Part shown: in pieces, positions 53,794 through 62,281 of the stretch | Layout: every line of letters starts with the position of its first letter | How positions within the stretch are numbered: the stretch's first letter is position 1 | Origin: Antarctobacter aquimaris | GTDB lineage: Bacteria > Pseudomonadota > Alphaproteobacteria > Rhodobacterales > Rhodobacteraceae | NCBI RefSeq assembly: GCF_900184945.1 | Contig: NZ_FXYF01000001.1 | Span: 310,001-374,000 of the forward strand | Direction: 5' to 3' | Length of the DNA: 64,000 nt | Made by a program: the position numbers and the translations under genes | The notes under the pieces: generated by a model | What the model saw: the letters and a program-made list of their open reading frames with translations, nothing else | What the model was told of the DNA's origin: nothing | The model's database searches: none

Positions 53794-54861
53794 ATGGGAA
53801 CGGGCTTTCGCGGCACGTTCGTCATCTCCTGGGCACAGACACAGATCGACGGGCAGCGCGACGCGCCGCTGCCGGCGCTTCAGGTCGGGGCCAGCTGGTC
53901 CTGGGAGGGGCAGCCGGTGCGGGTCGACGGCCCGTCGACAGTGTTGTTGCTGGGGGATCCGGATGGACAGGACGACATCCGCAGCCGCGCGGCGCGGATG
54001 GTGCGGCGGCTGGTCGGGTTGCCCCCCGCCCCTGCGGCGCGCGCGGGCGAAGACGCACCCGACTCGATGCAGCGTGGCGATTTCGGCTTTGTGGTGACCG
54101 ACGGGCGGCGGGGCTACAGCGTGACGGTGATCCCGGCCGGACACCGGGCGCCGCCGCTGCTGATGTTCGTCGACGAGGTGCCGCCCGCCGGCACCGATCT
54201 CTGGGTCGTGCACCACGCCCGCGCGCTGGCCGCCACTTCGGCGGGACCCGAGGCGGCCGGCAGCGTGATCTGTTTCACGCCGGGCACCCACATCCTGACG
54301 CCGACGGGCGCCATCCCGGTGGAGCAGCTGCGCGAAGGCGACCTGGTGCAGACCAAGGACAACGGCGCCCAGCCGGTCTGCTGGACCGGCAGCCGCAGGA
54401 TGAGCGGCGCGCGCCTCTTCACCTCACCGGCGCTGCGCCCGATCCGCCTGCGCGCCGGCGCCTTCGGCATCGGCCACCCCGAGCGTGACCTGCTGGTGTC
54501 ACCCGATCACCGGATGCTGATCAAGGGCCGCGCCGCGCAGGCGCTGTTCAACACGCCCGAGGTGCTGGTCGCAGCCCGCGACCTGATCAATGGTGACAGC
54601 GTCGTTCAGGACCTGCGCGTGCCCGAGGTGACCTACATCCACCTGCTGCTGCCGCGCCACGAGGTGCTGTTTGCCGAAGGGCTGGAGACCGAAAGCTTTC
54701 ACCCCGCCAACACCGCGCTGACCTCGCTGACCGACGATGACCGCGCGCGTCTGGTGCAGGTGCTGCCGGGGGCGCTGGCCGATCCGCAGGGCTACGGCGA
54801 CTACGCGCGACGCAACCTGTCGCGCTCCGAGGCGGCGATCCTGATGCACGACGCCGCCTGA
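53794..54861 (+). CDS. Hint (Hedgehog/intein)-domain protein
   Basis: 355 residues. The C-terminal half is a Hint_2-type module beginning at C160 in V-I-C-F-T-P-G-T-H-I-L-T-P-T-G, with I-P-V-E-Q-L-R-E-G-D-L-V and the S-P-D-H-R-M-L block. The N-terminal 155 residues include W-S-W-E-G and V-V-H-H, with no signal peptide. In roseobacters such proteins are numerous; the module presumably cleaves or ligates the peptide bond before the cysteine, but what is released here is unknown. The gene stands alone between ugd and the SH3 gene. Confidence 0.85.
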   Translation: MGTGFRGTFVISWAQTQIDGQRDAPLPALQVGASWSWEGQPVRVDGPSTVLLLGDPDGQDDIRSRAARMVRRLVGLPPAPAARAGEDAPDSMQRGDFGFVVTDGRRGYSVTVIPAGHRAPPLLMFVDEVPPAGTDLWVVHHARALAATSAGPEAAGSVICFTPGTHILTPTGAIPVEQLREGDLVQTKDNGAQPVCWTGSRRMSGARLFTSPALRPIRLRAGAFGIGHPERDLLVSPDHRMLIKGRAAQALFNTPEVLVAARDLINGDSVVQDLRVPEVTYIHLLLPRHEVLFAEGLETESFHPANTALTSLTDDDRARLVQVLPGALADPQGYGDYARRNLSRSEAAILMHDAA

Positions 54862-54884
54862 CGAACAGAGCGCCGCGCCGGTCT

Positions 54885-54945
54885 TTCCTCGGCCGATAAT
54901 TATCCCGGAGAGCGCGAGGGGCTGGCCCCTCGCATCGCGCCCTCA
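54885..54945 (-). repeat. Hairpin and relative of the dispersed repeat between convergent genes
   Basis: GCGAGGGG and CCCCTCGC (54914-54933) form an 8-bp stem between the convergent Hint and SH3 genes. Next to it, read on the minus strand, stands TCCGGGATAATTATCGGCCG, which has the same order (GC palindrome, then CCGGG and an AT block) as copies A and B. It may serve as a bidirectional terminator. Confidence 0.45.
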
Positions 54946-54956
54946 CCGCCGCCGCG

Positions 54957-55457
54957 TCAGTCGCGGATCTCGTCCGGACGCACGCCCCAGAGGGCGGATT
55001 TCTGCGCCCAGCCGCGGTAGCCCGCCACGCTCAGGCGGCACCAGTCCGGATCGCAGTCGCCCAGCCGCGCGATCACGCCCGCCTCCAGCCGCGCGGTCAC
55101 CGGGCTGTTCAGGTCGGGCCGCTGGTAGAGGCTCAGCATATCGGTCTCGACGATCACGGTGCGCACACCCGACAGCATCGAGTAATGCACCCAGCCGCCC
55201 GCGCCGTCACGGTCGCGCACCTGCCGCCAGTGGCCGTATTCGGCGGTGATCTCCAGCGGCATTTCGCGCCGGGTGTAGACCCAGTCGATGCGGTGCGTCA
55301 TCGACGGCCCGCGGCGCACGTTGCTTTCCGACGCCTTGAGCGAGACGAACCGCGGCAAGGGCAGGGTGGTCACCGATCCGCGCCGCTCTTCGGCGGCGCC
55401 GGTCGGCCCGGTCATCACGACAACGGCCATCGCCAGGGCGATCGCTTTCTTGAACAT
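54957..55457 (-). CDS. Secreted bacterial SH3-domain protein
   Basis: 166 residues with a signal peptide (1-22). Two SH3-like modules are visible: S-E-S-N-V-R-R-G-P-S-M-T-H-R-I-D-W-V (about 43-60) through G-G-W-V-H-Y-S-M-L, and M-L-S-L-Y-Q-R-P-D-L-N-S-P-V-T-A-R through R-G-W-A-Q-K. The S-N-V-R-x-G-P motif is characteristic of SH3_4-type cell-wall or protein-binding domains. Divergent from the 2-hydroxyacid dehydrogenase gene, as in related genomes. Confidence 0.88.
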   Translation of the reverse strand: MFKKAIALAMAVVVMTGPTGAAEERRGSVTTLPLPRFVSLKASESNVRRGPSMTHRIDWVYTRREMPLEITAEYGHWRQVRDRDGAGGWVHYSMLSGVRTVIVETDMLSLYQRPDLNSPVTARLEAGVIARLGDCDPDWCRLSVAGYRGWAQKSALWGVRPDEIRD

Positions 55458-55563
55458 GGGTTGCGTCCTGCTCAGGTTTTTCCGGCGGGGTTCTTGTGCC
55501 CCGTCCCTTCCTGACGCAGTCTACGCCCCGAGGGCCCCGGTGGGGAAGTTTGGGAGAGGCTGC

Positions 55564-56550
55564 ATGCCATCAAAACGTCTGAGTGTTGTCGTGACGCGAC
55601 GCTTGCCAGAGGTGGTCGAGACGCGCCTGACGGAATTGTTCACCGTCCGCCTGCGTGCCGACGACACGCCGATGAGCCGGGGCGAGCTTGTCGACGCGGT
55701 CCAGGAGGCCGACGTGCTGGTGCCCACCGTGACCGACCGGATCGACGCCGGGCTGATCGGGCAGGCGGGGGAACGGCTGAAGCTGATCGCCAACTACGGC
55801 GCCGGGTTCGACCATATCGACGTGGCGACGGCGCGGTCGCGCGGGATCCTCGTCTCCAACACCCCGGGCGTGGTGACCGAGGACACCGCCGACATGGTCA
55901 TGGCGCTGATGCTGGGCGTCACCCGCCGCATCCAGGAGGGGCTGGCCGTGATGCAGGACGGCAGCTGGCAGGGCTGGGCGCCGACCGCCTTCCTGGGCGC
56001 GCGGATGAGCGGCAAGCGGCTGGGTATCCTGGGCATGGGCCGGATCGGCCAGGCCGTGGCACGCCGCGCCGCCGCCTTTGGCATGCAGGTGCATTACCAC
56101 AACCGCCACCGCCTGCGCCCCGAGATCGAGGACGCGTTGCAGGCCACCTACTGGGAAAGCCTCGACCAGATGGTCGCGCGGATGGACATGCTCAGCGTGA
56201 ACTGCCCCTCGACCCCCAGCACCTATCACCTGCTGAACGCGCGCCGGTTGCAGCTGATGAAGCCTTCGGCGGTGATCGTGAACACCTCGCGCGGCGAAGT
56301 GATCGACGAGAACGCGCTGACCCGGATGCTCAAGGCGGGGCAGCTGGGCGGTGCGGGGCTGGACGTCTACGAACACGGCTCGCAGGCCAATCCGGACCTG
56401 CGCAACATGCCCAACGTGGTGATGCTGCCGCACATGGGATCGGCCACGGTCGAAGGCCGGGTCGAGATGGGCGAAAAGGTCATCATCAACGTCAAGACCT
56501 TTGCCGATGGCCACCGGCCGCCGGACCAGGTGCTGCCCGCGATGCTGTGA
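55564..56550 (+). CDS. D-2-hydroxyacid dehydrogenase (glyoxylate/hydroxypyruvate reductase-like)
   Basis: 328 residues from the ATG at 55564. NAD(P)-binding G-I-L-G-M-G-R-I-G-Q-A-V (about 154-165), the catalytic arginine in N-T-S-R-G-E-V, the glutamate in G-L-D-V-Y-E, and the histidine in L-P-H-M-G-S-A. The P-H-M-G-S-A ending and N-Y-G-A-G-F-D-H-I-D-V fit glyoxylate/D-glycerate dehydrogenases. It reduces glyoxylate or hydroxypyruvate. Likely monocistronic. Confidence 0.92.
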   Translation: MPSKRLSVVVTRRLPEVVETRLTELFTVRLRADDTPMSRGELVDAVQEADVLVPTVTDRIDAGLIGQAGERLKLIANYGAGFDHIDVATARSRGILVSNTPGVVTEDTADMVMALMLGVTRRIQEGLAVMQDGSWQGWAPTAFLGARMSGKRLGILGMGRIGQAVARRAAAFGMQVHYHNRHRLRPEIEDALQATYWESLDQMVARMDMLSVNCPSTPSTYHLLNARRLQLMKPSAVIVNTSRGEVIDENALTRMLKAGQLGGAGLDVYEHGSQANPDLRNMPNVVMLPHMGSATVEGRVEMGEKVIINVKTFADGHRPPDQVLPAML

Positions 56551-56794
56551 TCGCGGGTCCTTGAACCCTGCGCCGCGGCGGTCCGGTTCCCGGCCGGCGC
56601 GTCTGTCCGCCCCTTGAACGCTGCGGCGCAATCAGGCGTTTGACGCTGTGACTGCCGTGGCGGCGGCAGTCCCCGTCAGAAAGAAATGCAGCCGCCCTGG
56701 ACGGGTCGTTCCGCAATGCGGGCAAAAGAGGCTTGGACACTCGCCGTATGGCTGCAAGACTGTCCAGAGATTCGTGCAATAGGGAGTTGATCAG

Positions 56795-58588
56795 ATGCGT
56801 TTCATTCCGAGTCTTGCCCTGGCCCTGGGCCTGGGTCTTGCGGGGGCATCGTTTGCCCAGCAGGCCACCGATGCCGTCGATCCGGAACAGACGGTTGTCA
56901 ATGACGCCGGTTTTGCCGCGCTGTCGCCCGAGGTTGCCGACGCGCTGGCCGCCAAGGCCGCCGGAACGCCGGTCGCGGCACAGGACTGGATGGTCGTCGC
57001 GGCCAATCCGCACGCGGTGCAGGCCGGCGCCGAGGTGCTGCGCGCCGGGGGATCGGCGGCGGATGCCATGGTGGCCGTGCAGACCGTCCTTGGCCTGGTC
57101 GAGCCGCAAAGCTCGGGCATCGGCGGCGGGGCCTTCCTCGTCTGGCACGACGGCGCCAGCGGCGAGATCACCACGCTGGACGGGCGCGAGACTGCGCCGC
57201 TGGCGGCGACGCCCCGGCTGTTCCAGGACGCGGCGGGTGAGCCGCTGAAGTTCTTCGACGCGGTGGTTGGCGGCCGGTCGGTCGGCGTGCCGGGCACGCC
57301 CGCACTGATGCAGGCGGCGCACGACCGCTGGGGCAAATCCGAGTGGGCCGGGCTGTTTGACGCCGCCACGCGGCTGGCGGACGAAGGATTTGCAGTGTCG
57401 CCAAGGCTGGCCGGGCTGGTCGAGGGCGACGCCGAGCGGCTGGGCCGTCACCCGGCGACCGCCGCCTATTTCCTGCCCGGCGGTCAGCCGCTGGCAGCGG
57501 GCGACCTGCTGAAGAACCCGGATTACGCGCAGGTCATGCGGCGCATGGCGGCCGAGGGCGCCGGGGCGATCTACGAAGGGCAGATCGCGCAGGACATCGT
57601 CGACACGGTGACGGGCTTTGACGCCAATCCCGGCGTCCTGAGCCTGCGCGACCTCGCGCAGTATGAGGTCAAGGAGCGCCCGGCGGTCTGCGGCGCGTTT
57701 CGCGGCCACGAAGTTTGCGGCATGGGGCCGCCGTCCTCGGGCGCGCTGACCGTGGGGCAGATCCTGGGGATGCTGGACGCCACGGCACCCGGCGCGCCGG
57801 ACGATGCGGACACATGGCGGCGGATCGGCGATGCCTCGCGGCTCGCCTTTGCGGACCGGGGCCGCTACATGGCGGACAGCGATTTTGTGCCGATGCCGAC
57901 CAGGGGGCTGCTCGATCCCGCCTACCTGGCGCAGCGCGCGGCGCTGCTGGACGGCGACGACGCCCTGCCCGAGGTCGCGCCCGGCACCCCCGCCTGGGAT
58001 CACGCGATGCTGCTGGCCGATGACGAGAGCCTGGAGCTGCCGTCGACCTCGCATATCTCCATCGTCGACCAGTACGGCAACGCGCTGTCGATGACGACGA
58101 CCATCGAGAACGGCTTTGGCTCGCGGTTGATGACCAACGGTTTCCTGCTGAACAACGAGCTGACGGATTTCTCCTTCCGCAGCCATGCCGACGGCGTGCC
58201 CATCGCCAATGCCGTGGCGCCGGGCAAGCGGCCGCGGTCCTCGATGGCGCCGACCATCGTGCGCAAGGACGGCGCGCCGGTGCTGGTGGTCGGCTCTCCG
58301 GGCGGGTCGCGGATCATCGGCTATGTGACGCAGGCCATCGTGGCGCATCTTGACTGGGGGATGGACGTGCAGGCGGCGGTGGCCATGCCGCATGGCGTGA
58401 ACCGCTTCGGCACCTTCGACCTGGAGTCCGGCACGGCGATGACCGACCTTCAGGCACCGCTGGAGGCGCTGGGCTACGAGGTCAGCGTGACCGGCCTGAC
58501 CTCGGGCCTGCACGCCATCGCCATCGGTGCGGAGGGGCTGCAAGGCGGCGCCGATCCCCGCCGCGAGGGGATTGCGCTGGGCGACTGA
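56795..58588 (+). CDS. ggt: Gamma-glutamyltransferase, exported
   Basis: 597 residues with a signal peptide (1-21, ending S-F-A-Q). Precursor of the two-subunit Ntn enzyme: the nucleophile T418 is in L-P-S-T-S-H-I-S-I-V-D, with R in the R-E-T-A-P segment and the small subunit containing N-G-F-L-L-N-N and P-G-K-R-P-R-S-S-M-A-P. It hydrolyses glutathione and gamma-glutamyl peptides in the periplasm. It differs from the transporter-linked paralogue at 19592, which lacks a signal. The 244-bp leader region holds a short direct repeat. Confidence 0.95.
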   Translation: MRFIPSLALALGLGLAGASFAQQATDAVDPEQTVVNDAGFAALSPEVADALAAKAAGTPVAAQDWMVVAANPHAVQAGAEVLRAGGSAADAMVAVQTVLGLVEPQSSGIGGGAFLVWHDGASGEITTLDGRETAPLAATPRLFQDAAGEPLKFFDAVVGGRSVGVPGTPALMQAAHDRWGKSEWAGLFDAATRLADEGFAVSPRLAGLVEGDAERLGRHPATAAYFLPGGQPLAAGDLLKNPDYAQVMRRMAAEGAGAIYEGQIAQDIVDTVTGFDANPGVLSLRDLAQYEVKERPAVCGAFRGHEVCGMGPPSSGALTVGQILGMLDATAPGAPDDADTWRRIGDASRLAFADRGRYMADSDFVPMPTRGLLDPAYLAQRAALLDGDDALPEVAPGTPAWDHAMLLADDESLELPSTSHISIVDQYGNALSMTTTIENGFGSRLMTNGFLLNNELTDFSFRSHADGVPIANAVAPGKRPRSSMAPTIVRKDGAPVLVVGSPGGSRIIGYVTQAIVAHLDWGMDVQAAVAMPHGVNRFGTFDLESGTAMTDLQAPLEALGYEVSVTGLTSGLHAIAIGAEGLQGGADPRREGIALGD

Positions 58589-58602
58589 CCCGGCCTGTCA
58601 CG

Positions 58603-59565
58603 TCAGCCCGAGCGCCGCGTCGCGGCGTCGGGCGCCGGTTTGTCGGCGTACATGCGCTGATCGGCGCAGGCCAGCAGGGTTTCGACGTCGCTGCCGTCCA
58701 CGGGTGCGCTGGCCGCGCCGATGGCGGCCTCGACCCGGGGCAGCAGGATGGATGGCCCGCCGTCGACCTGCCACCAGATCGGGCGGGACAGCTGCGCCCG
58801 CAGGTGGTGCTTGCGCCGCTCCAGGGTGTCGGTCGTGGCGCCGGGCAGCCAGACGGCGAATTCGTCGCCACCCAGGCGCGCGCAGATGTCCTGATGGCGC
58901 AGGGAGTCCGACATGCGTCGTGCGATGGTCCGCAGCAGGTGGTCGCCGGCATGGTGGCCAAAGCGGTCGTTCACCGGCTTGAACCCGTTGAGGTCCATGA
59001 AGAGGACACCGACGGATGTTGCCGGATCGGACAGCAGCCGATAACCCGCCTCGCGGAAGCTGCGGGCATTCAGAAGGCCGGTCAGCTGGTCCGTCATCGC
59101 TAGGGCCGACAGCCTGCGGGCGTCCTTGCGCAGGCGGTCGCGTTCCCGTTCGGTCTGTGACAGGCGCTGGCGGGTCTGTTCCTGGGCGCGTTCGAGACTG
59201 TTCAGGCGCGCCGCGAAATAATTCGACGGGGCGGCCTTCAGCATGACCAGCGGTTCGTCCAGTCCGGGCAGCGGGTCGATCCGCCAGGCCTGGAAGGTCA
59301 GCTCATCCTCTCCGATCGACAGCCGCAAAGGCACGTTGCGCGAGGTGGTCAGCGCCTGCTTCAGGCCATGCACGGTCTGCTCTGGCGGGGTCTGAACCAG
59401 GGCCGGAAAGGTGGTGCCGAGGCTCAGCCCCGGCAGGTCGCGCGCCAGGCGGTTCGCCACGCGCACCTGCCAGTGCCGGTCCAGCACGACCATGGCGCGC
59501 GGCGCCCGCTCCAGCGAGAGCGCGAGCACGTCGAGGGCAAGGTTCTGGGTCAGTTCCTGGGGCAT
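58603..59565 (-). CDS. Diguanylate cyclase with PAS-like N-terminus
   Basis: 320 residues, cytoplasmic. PAS-like region (about 15-110), coiled coil (about 118-152), then a GGDEF domain with the active site G232-G-D-E-F236 in A-R-L-G-G-D-E-F and an intact inhibitory I-site R223-H-Q-D226 five residues before it. Therefore an active, product-inhibited cyclic-di-GMP synthase is expected. It is preceded by the metOD1-type gene, with a 51-bp gap, a pair that probably forms a sensory unit. Confidence 0.94.
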   Translation of the reverse strand: MPQELTQNLALDVLALSLERAPRAMVVLDRHWQVRVANRLARDLPGLSLGTTFPALVQTPPEQTVHGLKQALTTSRNVPLRLSIGEDELTFQAWRIDPLPGLDEPLVMLKAAPSNYFAARLNSLERAQEQTRQRLSQTERERDRLRKDARRLSALAMTDQLTGLLNARSFREAGYRLLSDPATSVGVLFMDLNGFKPVNDRFGHHAGDHLLRTIARRMSDSLRHQDICARLGGDEFAVWLPGATTDTLERRKHHLRAQLSRPIWWQVDGGPSILLPRVEAAIGAASAPVDGSDVETLLACADQRMYADKPAPDAATRRSG

Positions 59566-59616
59566 GGGGCCTGCGGGGAGGACGGCATCCCTGTCTTGTG
59601 TGGCGTCGCGCGCGGG

Positions 59617-60126
59617 TCAGCCAAAGAATTCATGCAGTTCGGACCCGGTGCTGCGGGTCAGGTGGACGGTCACGCGACAGCGCGAATGACCCAGCGACAG
59701 CGCCTCGTCGATCCGCACGCTGGCATAGCCGGTGGCCTCGGCGGCGATCCGGCCAAAGACGTTGGTCGTCATCATGCACAGCGACGGCCGCCCCTCGACC
59801 TGCTTGCCAAAGGGGCAGCGCGAGGCGGTGAACACGATCCGCTCGGGGCTGGCCTCGGTCATTTCGAAATGGCCGCCGATGCGCGCCTTGAGATCGCACA
59901 GGATCCGGCCGATCTGTTCGGGCTCATGCGGCAGGGTGCCGTCCGGCTGGCGGTATCGGTCGGCGATGCCGCGGCCCATGTCGTCGCCGACGCGGGCGAT
60001 GAAGGCGCAGGTGTCCTCGACCCCCACGACCTCCTGCAATGTTCCGGACAGGGAGCCGATCAGCTCGGCAAAGAACGCGTCGGCGGTCAGTGCTGTGGGG
60101 TTGGCCTGCGGTCTGGTTTCATTCAT
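59617..60126 (-). CDS. Cysteine-containing sensor-like protein (methanogen output domain 1-like)
   Basis: 169 residues from the ATG at 60126, which has GAGG upstream; an ATG at 60150 in the same frame is an alternative. Conserved-looking cysteines fall in I-L-C-D-L-K, S-R-C-P-F-G and S-L-C-M-M-T-T-N-V-F-G, within a predicted alpha/beta fold, the arrangement of metOD1-type sensory or output domains. A cluster or thiol-based sensing role is inferred. It shares an operon with the diguanylate cyclase, so it may act on cyclic-di-GMP output. Family call is tentative. Confidence 0.72.
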   Translation of the reverse strand: MNETRPQANPTALTADAFFAELIGSLSGTLQEVVGVEDTCAFIARVGDDMGRGIADRYRQPDGTLPHEPEQIGRILCDLKARIGGHFEMTEASPERIVFTASRCPFGKQVEGRPSLCMMTTNVFGRIAAEATGYASVRIDEALSLGHSRCRVTVHLTRSTGSELHEFFG

Positions 60127-60233
60127 CGGCGGCAAGACCTCGTCAGTCATTGTTGACAAAGGGTTAACCGACAAATCCTTAATTTGGGGTAAACAAATAT
60201 CGCGAGGGCGAAATTCCGTCCGGCCCGGCAGGG

Positions 60234-60265
60234 GGGACCGGCGCCGAGTGTCCGGCGCCGGTCCC
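60234..60265 (-). terminator. Strong hairpin downstream of leuA
   Basis: A perfect 12-bp stem, GGGACCGGCGCC (60234-60245) with GGCGCCGGTCCC (60254-60265), and an 8-nt loop, starts 8 bp after the leuA stop. There is no clear T-run on the leuA strand. Confidence 0.65.
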
Positions 60266-60272
60266 TTGTTCG

Positions 60273-61838
<1,566 letters not shown>

Positions 61839-61848
61839 CGGTCTTTCC

Positions 61849-61956
61849 TCAGAAATGGGGCCGGGGGGCAGGGCGGCTCCCGCGGGGACGGAGGCGGCTG
61901 GGGGACGTCCCGCAGGGGACGGACCTGTGCCGGTCAATCGGTCCGATCGCTGTCAT
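61849..61956 (-). CDS. Possible second upstream ORF before leuA
   Basis: ATG at 61956, preceded by AGGAAGC, opens 35 codons beginning M-T-A-I-G-P-I-D and ending 10 bp before the leuA start. It has only one leucine codon and is Arg/Pro-rich. The ribosome-binding site lies within the attenuator pairing segment 61966-61973, so translation of it could be gated by that structure. It may equally be chance. Confidence 0.3.
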   Translation of the reverse strand: MTAIGPIDRHRSVPCGTSPSRLRPRGSRPAPRPHF

Positions 61957-61965
61957 GAGAGCTTC

Positions 61966-62050
61966 CTAACTCGTGCGTGAAGTGGGTCGGCGCGTCACAC
62001 ATCTCCTCTGAGCACGCGCGCCGAAGGGGCCACGCTCAGAGGCGAGTTAG
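61966..62050 (-). promoter_or_regulatory. leuA attenuator: mutually exclusive RNA pairings
   Basis: On the leuA strand three pairings are possible. (1) CTAACTCG inside the leader codons (62050-62043) with CGAGTTAG (61973-61966), 8 bp. (2) CCTCTGAGC, spanning the leader stop (62042-62034), with GCTCAGAGG (62013-62005), 9 bp. (3) GGCGCGCGT (62022-62014) with ACGCGCC (61995-61989), which encloses the second arm of pairing 2. Pairings 2 and 3 cannot form together. A ribosome stalled on the leader Leu codons would cover the first arms. No U-run follows, so the output may be Rho-dependent termination or translational. Confidence 0.7.
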
Positions 62051-62074
62051 CAGTAGAGCCGCGCCAATGGCCAT
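62036..62074 (-). CDS. leuA leader peptide
   Basis: Twelve codons, M-A-I-G-A-A-L-L-L-T-R-L, then TGA. Four of twelve residues are leucine and the consecutive run is CTA-CTG-CTA; CTA is very rare in this GC-rich genome. No clear ribosome-binding site precedes the ATG at 62074. An in-frame ATG pair at 62122/62119 lies almost at the predicted transcription start, so a 27-28-residue leaderless version ending in the same codons is possible. The position about 200 bp before leuA and the alternative RNA pairings make a leucine-sensing attenuator very likely. Confidence 0.75.
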   Translation of the reverse strand: MAIGAALLLTRL

Positions 62075-62129
62075 CGGCGCCGGAAAAGGCGCAACAGGGG
62101 CGATATGGCGAGCGGTCATCATGGGCGGA

Positions 62130-62157
62130 ACTATACGCCGCAAATCGCAAATGAAAA
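62130..62157 (-). promoter_or_regulatory. Predicted sigma-70-type promoter of leuA
   Basis: On the minus strand TTTTCA (62157-62152), a 16-bp spacer and TATAGT (62135-62130). The predicted start near 62123 falls directly before the leader ATGs. This lies in a locally AT-rich patch in otherwise GC-rich sequence. The rest of 62158-62281 holds the divergent gene's promoter, with no recognised box. Confidence 0.5.
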
Positions 62158-62281
62158 CCCGTCTTTTGCAGGCAGAGCCGCGCCGACTGCGGAGGCGCGG
62201 GGGCAAGGCGGGCCGCTCCACGCTTGCCCCGTTGGCCGCATCGGGCATACTTGGACCTGAGGCAGGACAACGAGGCACGAC

